Assembly (NCBI GenBank): GCA_018873245.2
Contig: JAEMBT020000008.1
Span: 14,309,172 to 14,373,171, forward strand
Direction of reading: 5' to 3'
Length of the DNA: 64,000 nt
DNA from: Archegozetes longisetosus
Taxonomy: Eukaryota > Arthropoda > Arachnida > Sarcoptiformes > Trhypochthoniidae
Both the position numbers and the translations under genes were made by a program. Each line of letters opens with the position of its first letter. Position 1 is the stretch's first letter. This document shows, one piece after another, positions 52,954 to 64,000 of the stretch. The notes beneath the pieces were generated by a model that worked only from the letters and a program-made list of their open reading frames with translations, ran no database searches and was not told where the DNA came from.

Positions 52954-55027
52954 ATTTTAACTAAGGAAGCTGATGATCAAAATGTAGTGATTATATCAAC
53001 TCATTAAAGCAGTGCATATAACTCGTTCAAATAAGTTTTCTTTATTGCTTCGAAAATTTTTGGTTGAAAAAAAGAGAAAATTAAGCTTTTTTCTTCTTGA
53101 AAATCAACTGAAGATCTAACTGTTTACTTTAAAACCACTATCAGATAAATCAAAATTAATTCAAAAAATAATTTCAACAAATACACTATTCTCTAAGTGC
53201 TTTTATAATGATAATTGAATTTGGAACCAATCGAAAAGATTTCAGCTTCTTATTTGATTTGGCAATCATAAAACATAAACACATTTCGCCTACAGATACA
53301 AAAAAATGTCACTATGATTCAAATGATAATTCTTATCCTTATTGATATTTCTTTCAAAGATTTTCAAACAAATGTTAGCAGAGGGAGAGAGAGAGAAAAC
53401 ATTTCTTGTATTCTGTTCCAAATTTCTATAATCTTTGAATTCTAAACAGAACTTGAAGTATATCTTTAATATTTTATTTGTATTTACTTAATTGTTCGAA
53501 TAGAAAATAGATCGGTGTTGATTCAAGTCATTAAATTGCAAAATAGTCGATTAAATAGTCTATTTGAGACAACTAATTAGCTGAATAAGGATTTTTAAAA
53601 ACTCAATTCTAGGTTTTAAAAGTTTGGAAACATATCATATATTATAATAAAGGTGTTCGACACAAAATGAAGCACCTCTTGCTTGTCATAAATTACTAAA
53701 GTATTAATTTTATGCTAACTGCTAATTACTCAAAAATAAACAAATTCATTATTACACAGTGTTTGCTGGCTTGAGCTCTACTAGAAATAACCTCTTATTG
53801 AACCTGCGTTTCTATTGTAAAGTCACATTGACCAATTACCAACAAATATAATTGATTTTGAACCAATTCTAATTTACTTATTGTATTTAAGAGTTACTAA
53901 TGAGAGATACATTACGAATGCATCTAAAAAGATAATAATTTAAAATAAATATGAACGAGAGTTCACCTTTAATCGCGTTCCTTTAACCTTTAACCTTCAC
54001 ATATAGAAAAGAGGAAAGCTCATTCAAAGTTGCGCTAGTTAAACACCTAGTTAAACGCTAGTTAGTTAAACACCTATTCAATTCTATTTAGTAACATTAA
54101 AATTGATCTTTTCAGATTTAAATCAGTGCCTATTTGCTCATTGAAACACATGTTCATTTTTAAATATATGTCAAATGAGGAGAGTAATCAAAATAAAATC
54201 TAATAAAAGCAGTTAACCAAGATAACATGGTATGCGACAAATGATAAAAGTTTGAGCAAAGCCATTAAATAGCAAATTTATATAACCAGATTTGAGCAAA
54301 TGAGTTAAAATCAATTTGCTCAAAGGTAGTCTATTTTTATTGCGATGAGTCAAGAAAACCATTTGTTCATTCAGTATCACATATCTCGGGCTTAAATCAA
54401 TGCAGGGAATAAGCTATAGTTGAGCACGTAATCACTACAACTACACTTTCGCTTTTTATTCCAATATTTGAACACTTTTGTTCATATACATGCTAAACGT
54501 CTTCCTAACCCAATCCTCTATTAGCTCTAACTACCTCTATTTCTTATTCTTCTTCTACAACCTTCTCTTCTTATTAGTCTTACTTTTGTCGATTTCGATA
54601 AGTTCGTTTGTTGCCCATTAAGTTTTTATTGTTGATTATGATCATTAATTAGTCGATAGTCAGTGCAATCATCTCTCGAATAGCATAAAAATAGAAAGAG
54701 CTTAACAATAGGAACATAGCCTCAACTTTAAACCCAATACTCAATACTTATAGTTATTAACACTTGAAAGATAGCGAACATTTAATCTTAGATCAGTCTT
54801 TAAAAACTTGAATTTTTGTGATATGACTTGTATTTTATCATAGACCAAATGATTGATTAAGTGCAAAAGAGTTAAGCTTTTAGTAGTTATTTTAAGCTAT
54901 TAGTTGAGCTGATAATAAGAGTTATGATAAGTTAAACATTTATGAGCCACATAAATGTTACAAATAATACTGTTGTAAGAATTGAATCATATTCGAGAGG
55001 CATTGCATCAACTAATTTATAATTGTT

Positions 55028-55069
55028 ATGATTATTAGCTCAATATCTTAATATTGAGCTAATAATCAT
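55028..55069. repeat. Perfect 19-bp inverted repeat
   Basis: ATGATTATTAGCTCAATAT is followed after four bases (ctta) by its exact reverse complement. There are no mismatches over 19 bp. The loop is very short, so it is a cruciform-capable palindrome more than a typical microRNA precursor. Confidence 0.85.
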
Positions 55070-56923
55070 CTAAAGACCACTGAAACTGATTTAAAGTTAA
55101 GCTAATGTTGAAGTGTTTGATTTTACTTTTCGCTAATTAGGCTAATTAGTCGAAACAAGCAGAGAAGTGTTCACACAAAGTCACACAAAGTAAACAAGTT
55201 TAGGATTACAGTCAATACCAGTTGTGTGACAATATCGAATTAAGTTAGTATTTATTTAAAGTGATAAAAAAGAGAGTCACTTAAATCTAAAAATCAAGTT
55301 ATGCAACAACTGACAAAAATATAATTAGCATACCAATAGCTGAAAATATGCTCAACTTGGCTTTGGATTCGATATGACGTTTTGTCATGAAAATGTCTCA
55401 ATCAAATGTTTATGTAAATCAAGTGACAGGTCTTTAATTAGCACATTAACAATGAAATAATACCACACAATTGATAAATACGAGTGACTGTTGGTAAACA
55501 TGTTTTATTACGCATACAGACTGTAAGATCGATTGTAATAGATAATATAGATTCTTATCAGATTACTGTTTATTCTATCAATCCATAGATTGAAGCAAAA
55601 AATGCTAATCTATTTTTGGAGATATTCGATCAGGTTTCAAACCTAACAGTTGCAAAATATAGAGCTTTGAGAGAAGAATCGACTTAGGATTCCTAAAAAT
55701 GCGATCAATTGGATCTTCTTTGCAGGAATGATAAATGAATTGCTAGCTTTCAATGGAATAAAAATAGAAGAAATTGAGCAACAAAAATAGCATTTATAAA
55801 TATATATATATCTCTATGTTGATTTGAATTTTCAATTTTCTTATTGTATTTTATGTGAGGCAAACAAATGTGAAGCATTTCTCTAATTCGAGTGACTCAG
55901 GATTTCTATCACTCAATATTTAATTATGCGTTCAAATATTTAAAAGATTTCTGAAAACTTCTGAAAACTTGTGATTCCGTTGAATGCAATTCTGTTTTAA
56001 TTTATTGAATGCATTAGGAGTAGGTATATGCCCGCAAACGAAATCAGAAACTTCTAAGAAATCGACGAATAAAAACAGAAAGTCATATTTTTACAGATAA
56101 TAGAGCAAAGCATATTAGATTTATATCGAAAAGATTGGAAAGTAACATTTCAAATGTTTACCAAATAAAAACATCACATTTATAATACTTCAGTAGTTTG
56201 GTTTATGATTGGTTCTAAAGACTTGTGCAAGTATCCGATATAACATAAATTACAGACATTCGATCGAATATCTGTCACATCTCTAATAAACTACAAGAAC
56301 TGATCCTTACGGCAAAGAAAGACACAATTGTTTACTTTCTATCTAGAGTCTAATAAATCACATGAATCCATATAATACTGAGTTCTAATACAGTTTATTG
56401 CATGTTCGGCGCCGAAAATCATTTCCGTATCCATTTACCAATCTGATCCATTCAGTATTCCTGTTTCTCAATAATACTCATCAATTATGTTACTCTGGAG
56501 TTAAGTACTTCCGCTATTTTATTGTCTTTTCCTTTTTCATACAACGACTCAGTTGAGAAATACTTTGTATTCACTTTTAAACTTTATTACTTTGATTATA
56601 TGGTGTTTATTTGACTTTTTCAATAGTCAAATATTCTCATCTCTTCAAATGATTCCAAATAATATCAAGGCTAAGATGTGTATTCTTTCAAAATCTATGT
56701 CATTTAAGTTATTTACGATTCATTTCTTTATAAGTGCAAAATCTAAATCACTATAAATTTGAAGGACTCTGAAAGTCTAAATCATTATGAATATAAAGGA
56801 TTCTGTTATTCTGTTTGAACCTTTTACGAGTGTGCCAGAAATAAATAAGTTGAGACAAGAATTCAAAAAATGCATTCTAAATGATATTTTGTTTGAAATT
56901 TTCAGAAGCCATTAAGTTAAAAG

Positions 56924-59900
56924 ATGAGCATTTACTTGTTGATCGCAATTTTGAACGCGAACTTTCTGGAAAACGGTAACCAATTGTTAAAACATTCACT
57001 TAACTATTAGACATTTTAACGATCAAATCTATTGTTAAAATATAGGCCAAACACTTAGCCAGTCTATAATGTCAGCTCCCTGTCATTCCGGATACTTTCC
57101 ATGCAATAATTCTGACATTTGCGTCAAACAAAATCTCAACTGTGACGGCACACCTGATTGTCCCGATGGATCTGATGAATTGTACTGTGGTAAGAATTCA
57201 GTATTTGTGAAAACATTTTTATGTTATAAGTTTTTGAATCTTGTTATTAAAACGCCATTTTTGAAACCCTATATTTGAAACTATATTTTTTGAAACACTA
57301 TTATTGAAATCTTATAAATGATTTGCAGAGGACGCACACAAAAGCGAATATTACAATAACTTGTTTCGTAAACGACCAGATGAAGACAGAGAAAAGAAGA
57401 AACAAGAGGGATGTCTGATGAAAAACATTCCGGATGCGTGTTCATGTTCTACATTCAGCTTATTTTGTGAACACCGAAACCTTCTAAAAGTTCCATCATA
57501 TCTGCCTGAAGAAACAGAAGACTTGTACGTCAAATACAGTATAATATATGAATGAAAAGAGTATAATAAAAAATAATCCGAAGCTATATTTTTAAAGATG
57601 ACGAATAGTTTTTGCTTGAGTAAACAACTCATACAATCTATTGACTAAAGCATCATGCTTATCTTACACTTAAATCTTAAATATTACTCTTAAACGCTAT
57701 ATTTAAATGCTCTGAAGAATATGAAAAATAAATCTCATAAATGACCACTACTTAATTATACTATGAATGGGAAAGAAATAGAAAGAAGTTACGATAAATC
57801 AGTTATAGCGTAATAGTAAGACTGAGTAGTGATGAATGAGTTGTTCTAAATTTGTTTACTCTCTGTTGTTTATACTAACTTTTACTCTGCAGAGTTGACT
57901 GAATATCCTTTTAAGCTTAATTATTTTGATAGCAATCGATCATTTTATTGTGAAATGCCGATACCATGGTTTAGAAAGCACTCACTTTCATAAATAATTT
58001 CAATTTAGCCAAATTGACTTTGAATTCTGTAAACAAGATTCATAAATATTCAAAATACTTAAATTACAAAATAGGATATATTCAACACAGTACTATTATT
58101 CAAATAAAAATAAGTTTTATCAAATTTATTATAAAAGCTTAAAATATTCGTCAAATTCAACAAATAGAAAATTCAAATAATTGAATCAAACTTGAATGTA
58201 GAAAAATCTATTCAGATTGAAATTATCAAAATTAAATATTATTACAAAAGGAATTCATATTAACTTAAACTATTTTGTCAGGGATTTGTCAGGAAATTGG
58301 TTAACAACACTTTCTGGATCGAGTTTTCCGAAACCACTCGACAACTTGTCCAGACTGTAAGTATTAATAGCTTATCAATTATTAAAAGTGCTTAAATGGA
58401 TGAAAAGCTGAATCCGATTCACATGCTTTATACAAATGTTTGCATACTAAAGGATAAAATAATATTAAAATGACCTAAGCTCTCATCTCCTATCGAATTG
58501 TTTCATTGAAAGCTTTTTATCACATAATCTAATAAACAGCAGACACTCAGGGCAACAAATTCTTGTCTATTGAACAATTTGGACTCAATTTGCATATAAA
58601 CAATACATTTCTATAATGAATATATATGAAGCTTTACTAAAATAAATTCAATTTGTCAAGTTATCTGGTGAAAAGGGTAGGAAATACACGATATGAACAT
58701 TGCATTAGAATAGATGTGACAACTCTTACGCCCTAAATAGCAACAATAGACAGTAGAAGAAAGTTTAAAAGACTTTTGGTTCAACCCTCGTATAATAAGA
58801 CTCAGCGTTGAGTGATCTACAAACTAATTTTAGATCATCCAGCTGTTGGAAATAATTTAAATTGCCATCTATTTTCTCAATATTCCCTAATTAAAGTGAA
58901 GTTGTATAACCAGCTTGAGCTCAAATTGAATTTAGTCAATATTATTAGTGAAATTTAATCTCAATAGTGATTCTCAGACCACTATTGGACATGAATTTCA
59001 TAATTAACATATTTATATATTGACTGAACTTTACTAAACTAAAAGTAATAGAACTCATATAACTTTGAATAGAAATTCAACTTGAATTTTCTTGCTTATA
59101 ATGAGCTTATATGAATTCAAATAATTTGTTTTATTGGTAAACCTCACTCTTATGTAAGATTTTCACATTAGAAAACTGTTTAAAACCAAATGTGATGGAG
59201 TCGCATATCGATTGAAATCATATGAAGTACTTGATTAACAAATTTTGATAAATTAGAGCACAGCAATATATGAGTGAATTGTAGTGAAAATTTCACTTAG
59301 AAATCAAGTTATAATTAAAGTTTGTTAATTAGCACAAACTCTTTGATGTAGAATAGAAAATCAGTTATTGTTATTATTATAAAAAATTAATTATTACAAT
59401 ATGCCAAATATTCATTTTTATTTTTTTATAATAATAAACAATCACTCCTTTTCTATCCTATATGAAAGAGTTTGCGCTAACTAACAAACTCTAATTATGA
59501 CTTCATTTCTAAGTCAACTTTTCAATACAGTTCACTCATGCATTGAGATTTGCGCAACCCATTAGTTGTTAAATTTGTGAAGCAGTTCAAAGCTTATACC
59601 AAAGAGGAAATCATTGAACGTTTAATTTAAACTTTAAGCGAATAGAATATTTGCGATTTGAAGGTATTACGCTATATTATAACAAAACAGGATCAAGTAG
59701 ATATGAAAGATGACTGAAAGTTATTTCAGTATGATTTATGTGTTAGTCAACGCGTTTTAATAGTTAGTGTTCTAGTGTAATGAAAAGAGGAGAGTAAATA
59801 CTATTGGGTTACCCAACTGACTATGAACCTTTTTAAATAGAATTCAACTTTTCTGCTTATTCACAAAACGATTTACTTTGAAAATACCATTTTTCCTAAG

Positions 59901-62900
59901 GATTATTCAAACGTAAAACTATTGAATTTTCTTAGGCTAATAACTTTAAAATATTGCGTAATTTTGAGCGAGTGTAAAAAATACAATGTAGTGTAATACT
60001 ATAGCTCTAACTTTGCAAAAATTTATTCCCAGTCGAAATCGATGAAAAATTTCAGAATTAATTTCTTAGAGAAATATTCAACATTTTCATTAAAAGTATG
60101 GAAACTGAAGCAAATTTGACCTAAGATGCAAATCTTGATAGAAAGCTATCGGTTGAACTTAAACAAAAGTAAACATTAGTTTAAGGTGGACTTAAACATA
60201 AACATGATAGATACGAATTTGAAAGATATCTTTTTATTCTTATCAAATACAAGCTTGTAACTTGAGAAAGGCTCACTATCTCCATTGAGCTCAATTTACT
60301 ATATTGAAACTTAAACTGTGGTTTTCAATTTTTTCGTGATATGCTCTCAAACTAATCTTCATTTCTATTTCCGAAGATCAGATTACAGATTGGGTTTTGT
60401 AAGCTTTCAATCCGATTCAAACAATTCAAATTTAATGTATCATATTCTTTAAGCATGAAAACAATTTTCTGAAAACAAATTTAATAAAACCAATTAATTT
60501 GATGATAGAATCCTCACGTCAACAGGAGTTGCAACCATAGAGTGGACCACATTTAAATCGATGAAAAACTTGAAATATCTTTATATAAGTGGAAATGAGA
60601 TATCATCGATAAAGAGCAAAAGTTTTCAAGAGAATAAAGCATTGAAACTATTGTAAGTATAATAAGATAATTAGTAAGAAATCATTTATTAATAGTATAT
60701 TTTAACTAAGAATTTGATTAATGATTAGATGATTTCTGCTGAGAATTTAGTAATACAGTTAAGCCCTCTATCTTTAACAATCTTTTTAAAAATGAACAAA
60801 AAATAAGCTTTTATTTCACGTGAATTTATTTATGTGTTCTTAAAAACAGCTTAAAAACAGCTTAAAAACAGCTTAACTTCCTCTTCAAGATAGACAGGTT
60901 CTACTGTAAGCCAAAATTGTATTTCCAGCGATCATTTATTTATTATACTTGCTTAAAACCATTTCTTATTATTCTTCAAGTTCAATATTGAGAAACATTT
61001 GCTCCAAAAGGTTAAAGTAAACGGCAATTTGACACATTGAAAATTCAATTATATTATAGAACACAAAAGAGAAAACATAATTCAATCTTCAGTAGTGAAT
61101 CAATTGAGTTTGCGAAAGAGTCGAGGTTTGAAGCTTAGGCTTTCACGTAATAATTAGATAATACAGTCAAATGTTTGCCTTTCACATTAAATATGAAAAA
61201 CCTACACGAAAAGTATCACTTAATTGCTATTCATCTTTAAAAATAACTTAACATAGAAACATAGTTCAAATAGAAACATTTGAGGCGGTATCCAAGCTTT
61301 GAAAATTAATCAAATCATATCTTAATCATTTTTGTAGAGTTCTTTCTCACAATCCCATAACACAGTTGGAATCTAATTCATTCGATGGTCTCTCAAACTT
61401 GACTGAGTTGTGAGCATCTCTTTTCATTTATTAAAAATATTAATTTCAAAACTATTCAAATATCTAATCGATTGAACAGAGATCTACGCGATTGTTCGTT
61501 AAGTGATTTACCACAACAGATATTCGATCCATTGAAAAGTTTGCAAATTCTTTGGTTAGATGGAAATCGATTGACTCATCTTCCATACGATGTATTTTCA
61601 AGTCTGGGATATTTGGAAACTCTGTAAGTTTAATAAAAATACAAAAGTTGATACACGAACCCAAACAAATGATTTATTATTAATATATTGATTACGGTTC
61701 AATAATTGCATGCTTATTAAGGGATCAACATTAGCAAAACATTTCAATTCCCTTGGTTTGCATTTTCAATTTTTTATTTAAATCCTATCAGTGGAGTAGA
61801 ATATAAATCATCAAAATTGTGTCAATCGATATCTGATTATAAGTTAATTGAGCGACACTATATGTCATAATGTATGCTGTCTCAAGCTATTTCAAGTCTT
61901 CAATATTCATACAAATACCTAATGTTTGACTAGTTATTAGAACAGAAGTTGACTCCATATGAAAAATGATTGATTGTTGGAATTGAAAGAAAAATAAAGT
62001 ATTAATCTAATAGAGTGTTTTTTATCTTTATAGTTCTCTCTCAAGAAATGTACTCCAATATATTGAATCTGACGTGTTTTGGGGACTCGGCTCGTTAAGA
62101 TCTCTGTAAGTTAACTTTAACGTGCAAAATAGTGATATGCCTTACGGAAGGATTATTACATAGATCAATTGACTCAAAATATTGACCAATGCATTACTTT
62201 TATTGTTCTATAGACTTATGATTTATGAGCCACGAAAGCCTAACATAAAAGAGATACAAATATCTAACTTCTTACTACACTCAATCCAAATCATTCCTAT
62301 GTTTCAATTTATGTTCGCTCGCAATTGATATTTTTAAAAATTAACTCAAATTATGATTTGATTAAAAAATCAGTTGAAAACTTGATGATTCTTAAGAGTG
62401 TCTCACATACGGTATAAGTGAGAGCATCCTTAGAGAAACGAATTCAAATTTGAAGTCCAAGTTTTGGCAAACAAAAATTCACAAATCATATCAGAATTGA
62501 ATGAGTATTTAGACTGAATAATTGATAAGTAATGCATGAAAATAAGATAGAATTTGAAACATTTATGAGAACACATTGAACAAATGAGATTTAATTAGTT
62601 TTTAAGAAATTGAATGCATAGAAATTGATCCCTAAAGCAAAGCAAAAAGTAAAGCGGTAGAGAATGTTTATTTTTATTAAGATGAAATAAAAGTTGATCT
62701 TTGTTCTTTTCAATCAACTTTATGGCATATCTGTTTACTTCAAATGTAGATCATTGGCTGGCAATTCGATTAGTTATATTGGAGATGGTAGTTTTGGGAA
62801 TCTGGTCTCTTTGTTAAAACTGTACGAACATAAGTATTTCATTATTAAAACCTGTCTTCACATTGAGTAATCCTAATTGAAATTCTTTTTTTAGCGACTT

Positions 62901-63671
62901 GAGTGATAATCAAATTCATACGTTTGGTCCAAACTCATTTAAATATTTAAGTAACATTGAATCTCTGTGAGTTATTTCATTCAATTTTATACGAATCACG
63001 ACAATTATAAATATTTAATTCACTTCGATTGTGTTCAATTATAGCGAACTACGAAATAATCCATTCCGTAAATTTCCAGTTGGAATCTTCAACAACTTGA
63101 CATCTTTGACCCATATGTGAGTCAGTCTTTGATTTTTATTATGTCCCTTCTATAAATACTAATTTTGATTGCGATTCCAAAAGTTTTATTTTGAAACAAT
63201 TGCAACAAATATGTAATAGTTGAATAGAGTAGAAAAATAAATTCAACCAAACAAATGAACAAATCAGTTCTATTTTATGCAGTAGTATTCCTATGTAATG
63301 AATACCTGGCGACTCTCAATTCATACTCACTATAATTCACTGTAAGAGCTAATAAGTACGCTCAATATATCTTGACATTATTACCGTAAAAGATCAGAAA
63401 ATATGAACCAAATGATGGTTTCATTAGACATAGAAAGAGTAGAATCTATATTTTATTTAATAATCATTGCAGTTATTTCGATGACTTCAAGTTGTGCTCT
63501 TACGCGATGCACGTTAGAGTGTGTGAGCCAAGAGGCGATGGGATCAGCAGCTTCCAACACTTATTGGATAATGTTGTTCTTAGAGTAAGCGTTTGGATAG
63601 TGGCACTCGTCGCTTGTGTTGGAAATCTATTTGTATTAATTGGTCGAATGATGATGCAAGAAATGAATGAG
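56924..63671 (+). CDS. Relaxin-receptor-like LGR (RXFP/Lgr3 type), 5' part
   Basis: Twelve in-frame exons: 56,924-56,975, 57,046-57,189, 57,329-57,524, 58,282-58,356, 60,509-60,652, 61,338-61,409, 61,480-61,623, 62,034-62,105, 62,750-62,821, 62,895-62,966, 63,045-63,116, 63,473-63,671. They encode 438 residues before the window ends. A short signal peptide (about 1-17) is followed by one LDL-receptor class A module (cysteines 30, 37, 43, 50, 56, 65, acidic CDGTPDCPDGSDE), a Cys-rich LRR cap, ten leucine-rich repeats (about 130-371), then the hinge HIYFDDFKLCSYAMHVRVC-P-DGISS and helix 1 with the GN pair (N423, position 1.50). The hinge is very close to vertebrate RXFP1/2 (IYFKKFQYCGYAPHVRSC). 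A single LDLa plus ten LRRs defines the type C relaxin-receptor group that includes insect Lgr3 and Lgr4. Ligands in the family are relaxin/insulin-like peptides acting through cAMP. The last donor (gag/gtctta) is the least certain junction. Confidence 0.92.
58357..60508. other. Largest LGR intron, no element recognised
   Basis: This 2.15 kb intron separates the first LRR exon from the second. The repeat count (ten) is already complete for the family without it, so a missed LRR exon is not required. I see only AT-rich sequence. Confidence 0.55.
60843..60880. repeat. ttaaaaacagc tandem repeat
   Basis: Three exact copies of the 11-bp unit ttaaaaacagc within an LGR intron. Confidence 0.85.
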
Positions 63672-64000
63672 GTCTTACCTTTTATACTAATATGTAGTAT
63701 ATATGAGAAAATTTAATCATCCTCGATAGCAACAACAAAATTATGTTCTTATGTCCTCACAATCAATTCGTTGCCAGATTTTATTTCTAATTTACTTTCA
63801 TTACTATGTTCACTGTTGAATAAGTTTATTAATATCTGAAGATATTATCTTCTAGTCTGATGGAAAGAATGCCATCACAAGGCATCGCTTCTGTTTGCTA
63901 TCAACGATTATTAAGTTTTTGAGTGCATAGTATATTTTTATTGATCTTTTATTGAAGAGCTTTTATTAGACTCTTATCTCAACGATGTTTAGACAAGTAT
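63672..64000. other. Start of LGR intron at window edge
   Basis: After helix 1 no further exon resembling helix 2 (the family's AMSIxxLCCADCLMG segment) is visible before the window ends. The remaining six transmembrane helices should lie to the right. Confidence 0.6.

Larger units (their letters stand above)
41265..56923. other. Gene-free stretch with mobile-element relics
   Basis: About 15.7 kb between CRYL1 and the LGR gene without a gene I can support. It contains the foldback elements, MITEs, mariner fragment, (AG)n tract and hairpins listed separately. The remainder is AT-rich sequence with only short chance frames. Its right end should contain the promoter of the receptor gene, and an untranslated first exon there cannot be excluded. 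Confidence 0.6.

Overview
This is an AT-rich (very roughly 30% GC by eye) eukaryotic nuclear window. Its genes are split by short GT-AG introns, followed by AATAAA signals, and carry metazoan proteins: an RXFP/Lgr3-type relaxin-family receptor, an MTF-1 metal sensor, a BLOC-2 subunit and NF-YB. The set and the small introns suggest an invertebrate, most likely an arthropod and plausibly a mite or other chelicerate. That placement is inference; nothing in the window fixes the species.

Layout. (1) 1-24,044: no gene I can support, but many short degenerate tandem repeats (units about 10-60 bp). (2) 24,045-41,264: a compact island of eight conserved genes in about 17 kb: HPS5 (+), NF-YB (-), UBL4A/Get5 (+), SEC61A (+), RUVBL1/pontin (-), MTF-1 (+), RPL24 (+) and CRYL1 (+). 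I rebuilt all exon structures by joining frames at GT/AG sites; each model keeps frame, and several match the human protein length to within one residue. (3) 41,265-56,923: a 15.7 kb gene-free stretch holding non-autonomous DNA transposons. These are two related hAT-like foldback elements with 8-bp target duplications, two palindromic TA-flanked MITEs, a decayed mariner transposase fragment, a long (AG)n tract and two hairpins. (4) 56,924 to the window edge: the 5' part of an LDLa + leucine-rich-repeat GPCR of the RXFP1/2 / Lgr3 type (12 exons seen, ten LRRs, hinge, first transmembrane helix). The rest of the 7TM domain lies beyond the window.

The island genes are mostly housekeeping: tail-anchored protein targeting (UBL4A), protein translocation (SEC61A), ribosome (RPL24), AAA+ chromatin remodelling (RUVBL1), transcription (NF-YB, MTF-1), endosome/lysosome-related organelle trafficking (HPS5) and sugar-acid metabolism (CRYL1). 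They are neighbours but not an operon. Strands alternate, and two pairs are convergent (HPS5/NF-YB and SEC61A/RUVBL1). No operon, CRISPR array or prokaryotic system is present. The most novel material is the mobile-element set in region 3 and a few protein details: a RING-H2-type tail on HPS5, a cysteine cluster in MTF-1, and fused LRR exons in the receptor.
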